Shown here piece by piece: positions 18,723 through 25,816 of a stretch of DNA of 64,000 bases. Numbering within the stretch: position 1 is the first letter of the stretch; each line of letters opens with the position of its first letter. Location of the stretch: NCBI RefSeq assembly GCF_000092125.1, contig NC_014212.1, positions 640,001 through 704,000 of the forward strand. The letters are read 5' to 3'. The notes beneath the pieces are model-generated. The model did no database searches. It had not been told where the DNA came from and worked only from the letters and a program-made list of their open reading frames with translations. Source of the DNA: Allomeiothermus silvanus DSM 9946. GTDB lineage: Bacteria; Deinococcota; Deinococci; Deinococcales; Thermaceae. A program made the position numbers and the translations under genes.

Positions 18723-19814
18723 TTACCCTCCCCCGCTTTGCGGCGAAACCGACGCCGCCCCGCTGCGCGGTGAAATGGACGTCTCCATACAGGGTCCGAC
18801 CGAGCCCCGGATCACCAATTCGGGAGCCCAGACCTCTTGGAGCTTTTGCGCCGGGACACCGTCCATGCGGGCCAGCAGCATTTCCACTAGCCGCCGACCC
18901 ATTGCCCGGAACGGCTGTCTGAGCGTGGTGAGCGGGGGGTCGGTGTAGTGGGCGGGGGAGATATCGTCGTAGCCGATGACCGAGACCTCCCGCCCGGCCC
19001 GGAGGCCCCGCTCGCGCAGGGCGTGCAAGGCCCCCAGGGCCATCAGGTCGTTGGCGCACAAAAGGGCGGTGGGCGGCTGGGGCAGCGAGAGCAACTCGAG
19101 AGCGAGGCGGTAACCGCTCTCTTCGCTGAGGTCGCCCTCGAGCACCCATTCCGCCTGGGCTGGGACGGCGGCAGCCTCGAGCGCCTTGCGATATCCCCGC
19201 AGCCGGTGCAGGGCGAAATTGAAATCCCGCGGTGCGGCGATCAGGGCGATCCGCCGGTGGCCCAGTTCCAGCAGATACCGGGTTGCTACGAAGAAGCCTT
19301 CCTCCCCGTCAATGTCTAGATAAGGAAAGGGTTGCTGGATCGCGTCGCTGCGCCCTTGCACCACGAAAGGTAGGTCTTGCTGCAACAGGTATTTGATGCG
19401 CTCGTCGGAGTGGCGGGTGCGGGCCAGCACCAGCGCGTCTACCCGCTGGCCTTCCACCAAGCGGCGGTAGTGGGTCAGCTCTTGGGTGGGAGAATGGCAG
19501 GTGGTGACCAACAAATCCAGTCCGGCGTCGCCCAGCCCCTCGCCCAGTCCGGCCATTAGCTCGAGGAAAAACGGCTCCAAGGAGCGCCCAGGTGGGGTCT
19601 GGATCACCAGCCCGACCGCCTCGGTGCGCCCCTTGCGTAACCGCTGTCCCAGGGGGTTAGGGCGGTAGCCCACGCGCTCGGCGATAGCCCTCACCTTCTC
19701 GCGGGTGGCCGGGCTCACCCGTGAGGGGTTGTTGAACACCCTCGAGACCGTGGCGATCGAGACCCTGGCAAGGGCTGCCACCTGGCGAATATCGGGAGAG
19801 TTGGAGTCGGGCAC
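18723..19814 (-). CDS. LacI-family transcriptional regulator of the solute operon
   Basis: The N-terminal HTH (IRQVAALARVSIATVSRVFNNPSRVSPATREKVRAIAERVGYRPN) is followed by a periplasmic-binding-protein-like sensor domain. The open frame reaches ATG 19871, but the sigma-A promoter at 19872-19900 means that ATG lies upstream of the likely transcript start. GTG 19814 with GGAGGT three bases away gives a normal LacI length of 363 aa, so I choose it; ATG 19844 is an alternative. It is the first gene of the operon and should repress itself and the transport and catabolic genes until the sugar is present. Confidence 0.88.
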   Translation of the reverse strand: MPDSNSPDIRQVAALARVSIATVSRVFNNPSRVSPATREKVRAIAERVGYRPNPLGQRLRKGRTEAVGLVIQTPPGRSLEPFFLELMAGLGEGLGDAGLDLLVTTCHSPTQELTHYRRLVEGQRVDALVLARTRHSDERIKYLLQQDLPFVVQGRSDAIQQPFPYLDIDGEEGFFVATRYLLELGHRRIALIAAPRDFNFALHRLRGYRKALEAAAVPAQAEWVLEGDLSEESGYRLALELLSLPQPPTALLCANDLMALGALHALRERGLRAGREVSVIGYDDISPAHYTDPPLTTLRQPFRAMGRRLVEMLLARMDGVPAQKLQEVWAPELVIRGSVGPCMETSISPRSGAASVSPQSGGG

Positions 19815-19853
19815 GAAACCTCCATCGGGGCCGAAAAACCCCATCCATGAAAT

Positions 19854-19870
19854 GATGTAAACGTTTTCCA
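19854..19870. promoter_or_regulatory. LacI-family operator
   Basis: GATGTAAACGTTTTCCA is a near palindrome around the central CG (TGTAAAC against GGAAAAC), the classical LacI/GalR box. It covers the predicted +1 region of the operon promoter, a position suited to repression. Confidence 0.7.
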
Positions 19871-19871
19871 T

Positions 19872-19900
19872 ACGCTAACACTTGGTCAGGGTTTGGTCAA
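19872..19900 (-). promoter_or_regulatory. Sigma-A promoter of the lacI operon
   Basis: Minus strand -35 TTGACC (19900-19895), a 17-base spacer, and a weak -10 TAGCGT (19877-19872). Transcription should begin near 19865, inside the operator. Confidence 0.6.
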
Positions 19901-20004
19901 GAGTCCGGAGGAAGATCGGGACGAAAGCTGTAGGCTACTGCGGCAAGCCGGTAGAGTGTGGGATGAGTTTTTCTTTTGGGAAGGGTTTTTGACCTACGAC
20001 GTAC

Positions 20005-20046
20005 CGCGTATGCCGTTCGCCTTTGCCTTTGGCGTTTGGCATACGA
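20005..20046. repeat. Dispersed repeat forming a hairpin upstream of metF
   Basis: GTATGCCGTTCGCC and GGCGTTTGGCATAC are near-perfect inverted arms around a 9-base loop and belong to the same repeat family as at 4054. Apart from this and the divergent promoters, nothing is seen in the 19901-20097 gap; no riboswitch is recognisable. Confidence 0.55.
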
Positions 20047-20097
20047 CCCGCGGTCTCATCGTCCCTCGTTGCCCCGCGCTACACTGAAGAGAACTGT

Positions 20098-20982
20098 ATG
20101 AAGATTCATACCCAGTTCGCCCCAGGCAAACCGCTGTTCTCCTTCGAGTTCTTTCCGCCCAAAACCGAGGAAGGCGAGGCCCAGCTTTTCCGCACCCTAC
20201 ACATTTTGAAACCGCTCCAGCCAGCCTTCGTTTCGGTGACGTATGGGGCGGGGGGGAGCGCTCGAGGCAAGACGGTGGAGTGGGTGGAGCGGATCAAGCG
20301 CGAAGTGGGGCTCGAGGTGATGGCCCACCTGACCTGCGTGGGCGCGACGCGCGAGGAGATAGGTGAGGTGCTGGAGCAGTTGCGTCAGGTAGGGGCCGAG
20401 AACCTCATGGCCGTGCGGGGCGACCCCCCTAAGGGGCAGAGGGAGTTCCGTCCCGTAGAGGGTGGCTTTCGCTACGCCAGCGAGCTTGTGGCCTTCATCC
20501 GGGAGCGCTACGGCGACGCGTTCAGCATCGCTGGGGGTGCTTACCCCGAGGGACACCCGGAGTGCACCAGCCTCGAGGCCGACTTGCACAACCTCAAACA
20601 CAAGGTCGATGCCGGGCTGGATTTTCTCGTCACCCAGCTTTTTTTCAACAACGCCCTATACCTGGGCTTTGTCGAGCGGGCCCGCAGGGTAGGGATCGAG
20701 GTTCCCATCGTGCCGGGGTTGATGCCCATCACCAACTTGGCTCAGGTGCGCCGCTTCACCGAGATGTGCGGGGCCAGCTTACCGGTGCCGCTGTTGGCGC
20801 AGCTCGAGAAGTTCGCCGACGACCCGCAGGCGGTGCTCGAGATCGGGGTGGAACACACCACCCGCCAGGCGCTGGAGCTGCTCGAGGTGGGGGCTCCGGG
20901 GATTCACTTTTACACCCTCAACAAATCTCCTGCCACCCGCTGGGTAGTTGAGAACCTGCGCAGCCGGGTGCGCGCGCTATAG
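20098..20982 (+). CDS. metF: Methylenetetrahydrofolate reductase
   Basis: This FAD-dependent TIM-barrel enzyme makes 5-methyl-THF for methionine synthesis. The 294-aa protein shows FSFEFFPPKTEEGE at the start, VSVTYGAGGSARG, HLTCVGATREEI, NLMAVRGDPPKG, FSIAGGAYPEGHPE and DFLVTQLFFNN, all hallmarks of MetF. The ATG at 20098 is used because the family starts at FSFEFFPPK and a -10 (TACACT, 20080-20085) lies 12 bases before it; the longer frame would include that promoter. Confidence 0.95.
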   Translation: MKIHTQFAPGKPLFSFEFFPPKTEEGEAQLFRTLHILKPLQPAFVSVTYGAGGSARGKTVEWVERIKREVGLEVMAHLTCVGATREEIGEVLEQLRQVGAENLMAVRGDPPKGQREFRPVEGGFRYASELVAFIRERYGDAFSIAGGAYPEGHPECTSLEADLHNLKHKVDAGLDFLVTQLFFNNALYLGFVERARRVGIEVPIVPGLMPITNLAQVRRFTEMCGASLPVPLLAQLEKFADDPQAVLEIGVEHTTRQALELLEVGAPGIHFYTLNKSPATRWVVENLRSRVRAL

Positions 20983-21038
20983 TCTGGCCGTATCTCGTCC
21001 TCTGTATTCGCCCAGACACACCCGGAAAATAGCCCTGC

Positions 21039-21044
21039 GATAAT
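21039..21044 (+). promoter_or_regulatory. Extended -10 of the SDR gene (leaderless)
   Basis: TGCGATAAT followed by six bases and ATG at 21051. Confidence 0.5.
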
Positions 21045-21050
21045 GCCCCT

Positions 21051-21749
21051 ATGAGACTGGACGGAAAAGTCTACCTCCTCACCGGTGGCGGCGGAGCGGT
21101 GGCGGCCTCGATCGCAGAGGTTTTCGCCGGGGCGGGGGCCCGGCTGGCGCTGGCTGATATCCACGGGGAGACGGTCAAAGAACGCGCGGAGAAGCTGGGT
21201 GGGCTGGGGTTTGGCCTCGATCTTACCGACTATGCCGCCACCCAGGCCCTAGTAGGCGAGGTGCAAAGCCGAATGGGGCGTTTGGATGGGCTGATCCACA
21301 CCGTGGGCGGTTTTGCTTTCGGGCCGGTCAGAGACGCCGACCCGGAAGTATATGACCGGATGTTCGAGCGCAACGTGAAGACCTTGTTTTACGCGGTTCG
21401 GGCGGTACTACCCGTGCTGCTCGAGCAGAAAGAGGGCTTTATCGCCGGGTTTGCCGCGGCACCCGCCTGGGAGGGGAAGGGACCCCACAAGGCCCTGTAT
21501 GCTGCCGCTAAAAGCGCTGCTGCTACCTTCTTGCGTTCGGTGGATGGGGAACTCGAGGGCACCGATATTCGGGTCGCGATCCTCTACCCCATGGGCACCA
21601 TCGACACTCCGGACAACCGCCAGGACCTGCCCGGCGCTGATCCCAGCCAGTGGATTGATCCCCGCGAGATCGCGCAAGCCCTGCTGTTTGCGGCTAGCCG
21701 CAGCCGGCGCGGGAGGGTGCTCGAGCTTCCCATCTTTCCTCCGCGATAG
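21051..21749 (+). CDS. Short-chain dehydrogenase/reductase
   Basis: The 232-aa Rossmann protein has a glycine-rich nucleotide loop LLTGGGGAVAASIAEVFAGAG and an active-site YxxxK in ALYAAAKSAAATFL. Asp in LALADIHGE suggests NAD(H) preference. The NNAG-type motif is changed to HTVGGF and the serine before the Tyr is not obvious (FAAAPAWEGKG), so activity may be altered. No pathway is suggested by its neighbours (metF, DedA). Confidence 0.8.
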   Translation: MRLDGKVYLLTGGGGAVAASIAEVFAGAGARLALADIHGETVKERAEKLGGLGFGLDLTDYAATQALVGEVQSRMGRLDGLIHTVGGFAFGPVRDADPEVYDRMFERNVKTLFYAVRAVLPVLLEQKEGFIAGFAAAPAWEGKGPHKALYAAAKSAAATFLRSVDGELEGTDIRVAILYPMGTIDTPDNRQDLPGADPSQWIDPREIAQALLFAASRSRRGRVLELPIFPPR

Positions 21750-21779
21750 GTAGGGCAGTTTGGGGTAACTTAGGAGGGT

Positions 21780-22400
21780 ATGGATTTAGCCACCCTCGTC
21801 GAGCAGATTTCCTACCTGGGCATTTTCGCCATCGTACTGCTCGAAACCGGTTTCCTGGTGGGGTTTTTCCTCCCCGGCGACACCCTGCTGATCACCGTGG
21901 GCCTGCTGGTCGCGGCTGAGAAGATGAGCTTGCCGGTGTCGCTCTTAGCCCTGTTTTTGGGTTCGGTGTTGGGCAACAACCTGGGCTACTACTGGGGACG
22001 GCTGCTGGGACCGCGGCTTAAAACTCGGGTCCGCCCCGACCTCTACGCACGGGGTCAGCGGTTCTTTGCCCGCTTTGGTGCGCTGGCGATCGTCTTGGGC
22101 CCCTTTGTGCCGGTGGTGCGCACCCTGACCCCCTTCCTCTCGGGTTCGCTGGGTGTTCCCTGGCCGCGCTTCGCCCTTTTGAACCTCATCGGGAGCATCC
22201 TCTGGACCCAAGGCGTTACCCTAGCAGCGTGGCGGGTGGGAGAGTTCTTCCCTCATCTAGACCGCTACATCCTGCTGATTGTGGCCCTAGGGGTGCTGGT
22301 GGGGGCGGTTCCGGCGGGCCTCGAGTATTTGCGCCACCGCGGGGGGCTATCGAAGAAAAAGTCAAAGAGCCAACAACCCCCTCCGGGCCAACAGCCGTAA
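21780..22400 (+). CDS. DedA-family inner-membrane protein
   Basis: The 206-aa polytopic protein shows the DedA marks: ETGFLVGFFLPGDTLL, GSVLGNNLGYYWGRLLGPRL, and RFGALAIVLGPFVPVVRTLTPFLSGSLGVPWPRFALLNLIGSILW. DedA proteins are linked to lipid scrambling and proton-dependent membrane homeostasis. The C-terminus ends in a Lys- and Gln-rich cytosolic tail. GGAGGGT overlaps the region just before the ATG. Confidence 0.88.
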   Translation: MDLATLVEQISYLGIFAIVLLETGFLVGFFLPGDTLLITVGLLVAAEKMSLPVSLLALFLGSVLGNNLGYYWGRLLGPRLKTRVRPDLYARGQRFFARFGALAIVLGPFVPVVRTLTPFLSGSLGVPWPRFALLNLIGSILWTQGVTLAAWRVGEFFPHLDRYILLIVALGVLVGAVPAGLEYLRHRGGLSKKKSKSQQPPPGQQP

Positions 22401-22408
22401 GCTAAAGC

Positions 22409-22542
22409 ATGAAAGCTGCAGAACAGGCCGATGTGATCGTGGTGGGGAGCGGTCAGGGCGGGGTGCCGTTGGCCGCCGATATGGCCCAACAGGGCCAGAA
22501 AGTGCTGCTGTTGGAGAGTGGGGCTTTGGGTGGGAGTTGCAT
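22409..22542 (+). pseudogene. Flavin disulfide reductase, 5' fragment (split by an IS3-family element)
   Basis: The 44 codons encode the FAD-binding start ADVIVVGSGQGGVPLAADMAQQG and end at GGSC, where an IS3-family element interrupts codon 45. The rest of the gene resumes at 23780. The missing part includes the second redox cysteine, so this fragment cannot be active. Codons join in frame if the IS and one CAT duplicate are removed. Confidence 0.9.
22540..22542. repeat. Target-site duplication (CAT), left copy
   Basis: CAT is repeated at 23777-23779 on the other side of the IS3-family element. Confidence 0.8.
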
Positions 22543-22612
22543 TGAAGTGCTGCCCCAAATTTGGACCACCCCAAGAGAGAGACCGAGGGGTGTAGCCTGA
22601 AGGGGTAGCGAG

Positions 22613-22900
22613 ATGCGCAGGTGGTCAGCGAAGGAAAAGGTAAAAATTGTGTTGGAGGTCTTGTCGGGTCAAAGGACCGTGGCCGAAGCCTGCCGAGCTC
22701 ACGAGGTCGCAGAGTCCGTGCTCTACAGGTGGCAACGGGCGTTCTTGGATAACGCCCATGCCGCCTTCTCCCATAGCTGCGCAGAACAAGAGGCCCGCGT
22801 CCGCGAACTGGAACGCTTGGTCGGCCAGATGGCCCTGGAGCTGGAGGTCCTAAAAAAAGCCTCGGGACTCTACCGGCAAAGGAAAGGCGGGAGCTGGTGA
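22613..22900 (+). CDS. IS3-family transposase OrfA
   Basis: The 95-aa protein begins with a helix-turn-helix (KEKVKIVLEVLSGQRTVAEACRAHEVAESVLYRWQRAF) that binds the IS ends. A leucine-zipper-like helix follows (VRELERLVGQMALELEVLKKA). A run of seven A at 22852-22858 near its end is the likely frameshift site into orfB. Confidence 0.92.
   Translation: MRRWSAKEKVKIVLEVLSGQRTVAEACRAHEVAESVLYRWQRAFLDNAHAAFSHSCAEQEARVRELERLVGQMALELEVLKKASGLYRQRKGGSW
22852..22859 (+). promoter_or_regulatory. Programmed -1 frameshift site of the IS3-family transposase
   Basis: Seven A then G; the zero frame reads CTA AAA AAA GCC. A -1 slip enters the orfB frame (22897 is in phase with the slipped frame), giving the usual OrfAB fusion. 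Confidence 0.65.
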
Positions 22901-23736
22901 TGGCCCTCAAGGAGGCCTATCCCCTCCGCCTGCTGTGCCGGGCCCTTGGGGTGCCCCGGAGCACCCTCTACTACCGGTCTAAGGGTCCCAATCCCGAGGA
23001 GGCGGTCCTCCGAGGCCGCTTGCGGGAGCTGGCGGGGGCCTGGCCCCGGTATGGATACCGGCGCCTCGCCGCTCTCTTGCGGGGGGAGGGCTTCGGGGTG
23101 GGGGAGAAGCGGGTGCGCTCCCTGATGCGGAGGGAAGGCCTGCTCCTTACCCGGAAGCCCCTCAAGCCCAGGACCACTCTCCCGGAAGAGCTTCTCCCGG
23201 AGGGGGTGCCCAACCTTCTGCTGGGGCTTGAGGTGACCGGCTTCCACCAGGTGTGGGTGGCGGACCTGAGCTACGTGGTCCTGGGGGAGGGGGTGGCCTA
23301 CCTGGCGGTGGTGATGGACCTCCACACCCGCAAGATCCTGGGGGTGGCCCTGGGGCCGAGGCTGTCCCAGGGGCTTGCTCTTGCGGCGCTGGAGATGGCC
23401 CTTAGGGAGGGATGCCCCGAGGTGCACCATTCGGACCGGGGGGTGCAGTACACCTCCAGGGCCTATGTGGAGCGGCTTTTGGGGCTAGGGGTGAGGCTGA
23501 GCTACGCGGGGACGGGGAGGCCCTGGGAGAACGGGCACGCGGAGCGGCTGATCCGGACCGTCAAGGAGGAGTGGGTGGACCTGCGGGAGTACCGGACTCT
23601 GGAGGAGGCGCGGGCGTCGGTGGAGGCGTTCGTCTTTGAGGTGTACAACCGCAAGCGTCCGCACTCGGCCTTGGGGTACCTGACGCCTGAAGCTTTTGTG
23701 GACAGCCTGTTGAAAGGGGGTGGGAGCCCTGACTAA
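22897..23736 (+). CDS. IS3-family transposase OrfB (DDE integrase core)
   Basis: The 279-aa protein has the HTH-21 start (YPLRLLCRALGVPRSTLYY) and an rve core. The catalytic Asp is in VADLSYV, the second Asp in HSDRGVQYTS, and the Glu in NGHAERLIRTVKEEW. The GTG at 22897 overlaps the orfA stop, but the functional protein is probably the frameshift fusion. The element looks intact. Confidence 0.93.
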   Translation: MMALKEAYPLRLLCRALGVPRSTLYYRSKGPNPEEAVLRGRLRELAGAWPRYGYRRLAALLRGEGFGVGEKRVRSLMRREGLLLTRKPLKPRTTLPEELLPEGVPNLLLGLEVTGFHQVWVADLSYVVLGEGVAYLAVVMDLHTRKILGVALGPRLSQGLALAALEMALREGCPEVHHSDRGVQYTSRAYVERLLGLGVRLSYAGTGRPWENGHAERLIRTVKEEWVDLREYRTLEEARASVEAFVFEVYNRKRPHSALGYLTPEAFVDSLLKGGGSPD

Positions 23737-23776
23737 ACTGACCGGTGAGGTGGTGCAAATTTAGGGGCGCAGTACA

Positions 23777-25001
23777 CATCAATTACGGCTGTACTCCCTC
23801 CAAGGCCTTCTTGGCCTCGGCACACGCGGCAGGCCGGGCGCGGTTGGCGGGAGGGTTGGGGGTGCACGCCCAGGTGCGGGTGGACTTCGGGGCGGTGATG
23901 GAACGGGTGCGCCGGATTCGCTCGCAGTGGAGCGCCGGGGTAGAGCGGCGGCTCGAGCGGGCCGGGGTCCAGGTCATTCGGGCGCGGGCGAGTTTTAGCG
24001 GGCCGAAGCGGGTCCGGGGTGGAGACCTCCAATTCGAGGCCCCCCTAATCGTGCTCAACACCGGAACCGCCCCTGCGATCCCGGATATTGCCGGCCTGGC
24101 CGGCACGCCTTACCTGACCAACCAGAACTTCTTCGACCAGACCGAGCTACCCCGGCGCTTGCTGGTGTTGGGCGGGGGGTACATCGGCCTCGAGCTGGGA
24201 CAGGGGATGGCCCGGCTGGGCGCGGAGGTGCACATCCTCGAGCCCGGCGACCGGCTGATGGGCCGCGAGGAGCCCGACGTAGGCCAAACTCTGCGCGAAG
24301 CCTTCGAGGCCGAAGGCATCCAGGTCCACCTGGGGGTGAAAGCGGAGCGGGTCGAGCACGGGGTGGAGGGGTTTGTCTTGCACCTGTCGGACGGCTCGAG
24401 GCTCGCGGGCGAAGCCCTGCTGGTGGCCACCGGCCGCCAGCCCAACACCGCCGCCCTCCAGGCGCAGGCGGTGGGGCTCGAGCTGGACGAAAAAGGCTAT
24501 GTCCGCATAGATGACCAATTCCGTACCTCCTTGGAGGGTGTTTATGCCATCGGGGATGTGGCGGGCCAGCCCCAGTTCACCCACGTGTCCTGGGAGGATT
24601 ACCGCCGTCTCAAGGCGATTGTGCAGGGCGAACCCCGCACCCGCGCCGACCGGGTGGTGGGCTACGCTGCTTTCACCGACCCGCAACTGGGGCGGGTGGG
24701 GATGACGCTCGAGCAGGCCCGGGAAAAAGGTTTGCAAGCCAAGGCTGTGACGCTGCCGCTCTCCCAGGTGGCCCGGGCTACTGAGCTAGGCCAGGAGCGA
24801 GGCTTTTTCCGGCTAGTGGTAGAGGAAAAAAGCGGCAAGATTCTGGGAGCGACTTTTGTCGGCTACGAGGCAGGAGAACTGGTCCAAATCATCCTGGCCC
24901 ATATGGAATCGGGCTCGACCTGGCGCGTTTTGGAGCGCTCGGTGCACATCCACCCCACGCTCGCTGAAGGTTTACCGAGCCTGGCGCGGCTTTTGCAGTA
25001 A
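23777..25001 (+). pseudogene. Flavin disulfide reductase, 3' fragment
   Basis: This carries INYGCTPSKAFL, which with the 5' fragment rebuilds the redox motif C44-I-N-Y-G-C49. Downstream are the NAD(P)H-binding GGGYIGLELGQGMARLGAEVHILE, the second FAD motif VYAIGDVAGQPQFTHV and the C-terminal dimer histidine region HIHPTLAEGLPSL. The rebuilt protein would be 451 aa, of the dihydrolipoamide/mercuric-reductase-like class. The CAT duplicate is 23777-23779. The 3' end overlaps the convergent VanZ-like gene by 30 bp. Confidence 0.9.
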
Positions 25002-25301
25002 GCGAGTGCCTAGGAAGGCCCCCACCGAGTCGGCCAGCAAGTCCAGCGCGTCGGCTTGTCGCCCCGGGACGAAGCTTTGGTGAAACTCGTCGCTGAGACC
25101 ATAGGCGACCGCGATGGCCCAACCCCAGGCCGGGTGACCGCTGCCGCGACCCAGCAACCAGCCCAACAGCCCATACACCCCGGCATGGACGAACTTGTCC
25201 CAGGGAGAAGGGATGCCTACTCGGTCCCCACTTTGGGAAGAGAAGTAGAAGATCACCCCCATCCAGCCCAAAGCGAGGATCAGGTATAAGGGGCGGCTCA
25301 C
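24972..25301 (-). CDS. VanZ-like family membrane protein
   Basis: The 109-aa protein has hydrophobic segments and the VanZ signature: IFYFSSQSG, PWDKFVHAGVYGLLGWLLG, YGLSDEFHQSFVPGRQADALDLLADSVGAFLGTRL. The start is GTG 25301, overlapping the epimerase stop as GTGA and preceded by GGAGGCGGAGAA; the longer frame to 25343 lies in that gene. The function of stand-alone VanZ proteins is not settled. Confidence 0.82.
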   Translation of the reverse strand: MSRPLYLILALGWMGVIFYFSSQSGDRVGIPSPWDKFVHAGVYGLLGWLLGRGSGHPAWGWAIAVAYGLSDEFHQSFVPGRQADALDLLADSVGAFLGTRLLQKPRQAR

Positions 25302-25693
25302 TTCTCCGCCTCCACCAGCTCCACCAGCACTCCGCCCGACCACTTGGGATGCACGAACGCGACCCAGTGCCCCCCAAATCCGGGCCGGGGGCTGCTGTCA
25401 ATCAAGGGCGCGCCCTCGGCGGCGAGTTTGGCCAGCTCGGCCCGAATATCCCGGGTGGCGAAGGCCAGGTGGTGCAGCCCTGGCCCGCGCTTTTCGATGA
25501 ACTTGGCGATGGCCGAATCGGGGCGGGTAGCATAGAGGAGTTCCAGCCGATCCTCTCCGCTGCTCAGCATGTATACCTGCACGCCCTGGCTTTCCACGGT
25601 GTCCTGGGCCTCGAGCCTATACCCCAGCCGCAAGTAAGGCCGGGCGGCTTGCTCGAGGTCGGTTACGGCGATCCCTACGTGATGCAGCTTCAT
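25298..25693 (-). CDS. mce: Methylmalonyl-CoA epimerase-like VOC protein
   Basis: The 131-aa vicinal-oxygen-chelate protein carries His in MKLHHVGIAV, GPGLHHLAFATRD and GGVLVELVE as metal ligands. Segment lengths match methylmalonyl-CoA epimerase, which interconverts the (R) and (S) forms in propionyl-CoA breakdown. No mutase genes are nearby, so the substrate assignment rests on family likeness alone. Confidence 0.8.
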   Translation of the reverse strand: MKLHHVGIAVTDLEQAARPYLRLGYRLEAQDTVESQGVQVYMLSSGEDRLELLYATRPDSAIAKFIEKRGPGLHHLAFATRDIRAELAKLAAEGAPLIDSSPRPGFGGHWVAFVHPKWSGGVLVELVEAEK

Positions 25694-25718
25694 CAGTTTG
25701 GGGTCTGGGGCGGGAGAA

Positions 25719-25744
25719 CCTGACCAAGCTGGGGTTTGGTCAGG
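25719..25744. other. 9-bp perfect hairpin between mce and tnpB
   Basis: CCTGACCAA and TTGGTCAGG pair around an 8-base loop. It could be in the mce leader (minus strand) or near the left boundary of the TnpB element; no T-run is attached. Confidence 0.5.
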
Positions 25745-25816
25745 GAGACAGAGCCCCAGGCCGCCTGCGCCACGCCACGGCGCGGCGTGCGGCTATACCC
25801 ACTCACCTCCTTTCGC

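Larger units (their letters stand above)
22543..23776 (+). mobile_element. IS3-family insertion sequence (1234 bp)
   Basis: The ends are TGAAGTGCTGCCCC..., inverted-repeated as TGTACTGCGCCCC... on the right, both continuing into AAATTTG(G/C)ACCACC. A CAT duplication flanks it. It carries orfA and orfB in a -1 arrangement. CTCGAG, very common in host genes, is not seen in it. Confidence 0.9.

Noticed and set aside
19901-20097. Riboswitch (S-adenosyl-type, cobalamin or folate) upstream of metF
   Set aside because: None of the conserved boxes of these classes is visible; the only structure is the dispersed-repeat hairpin.
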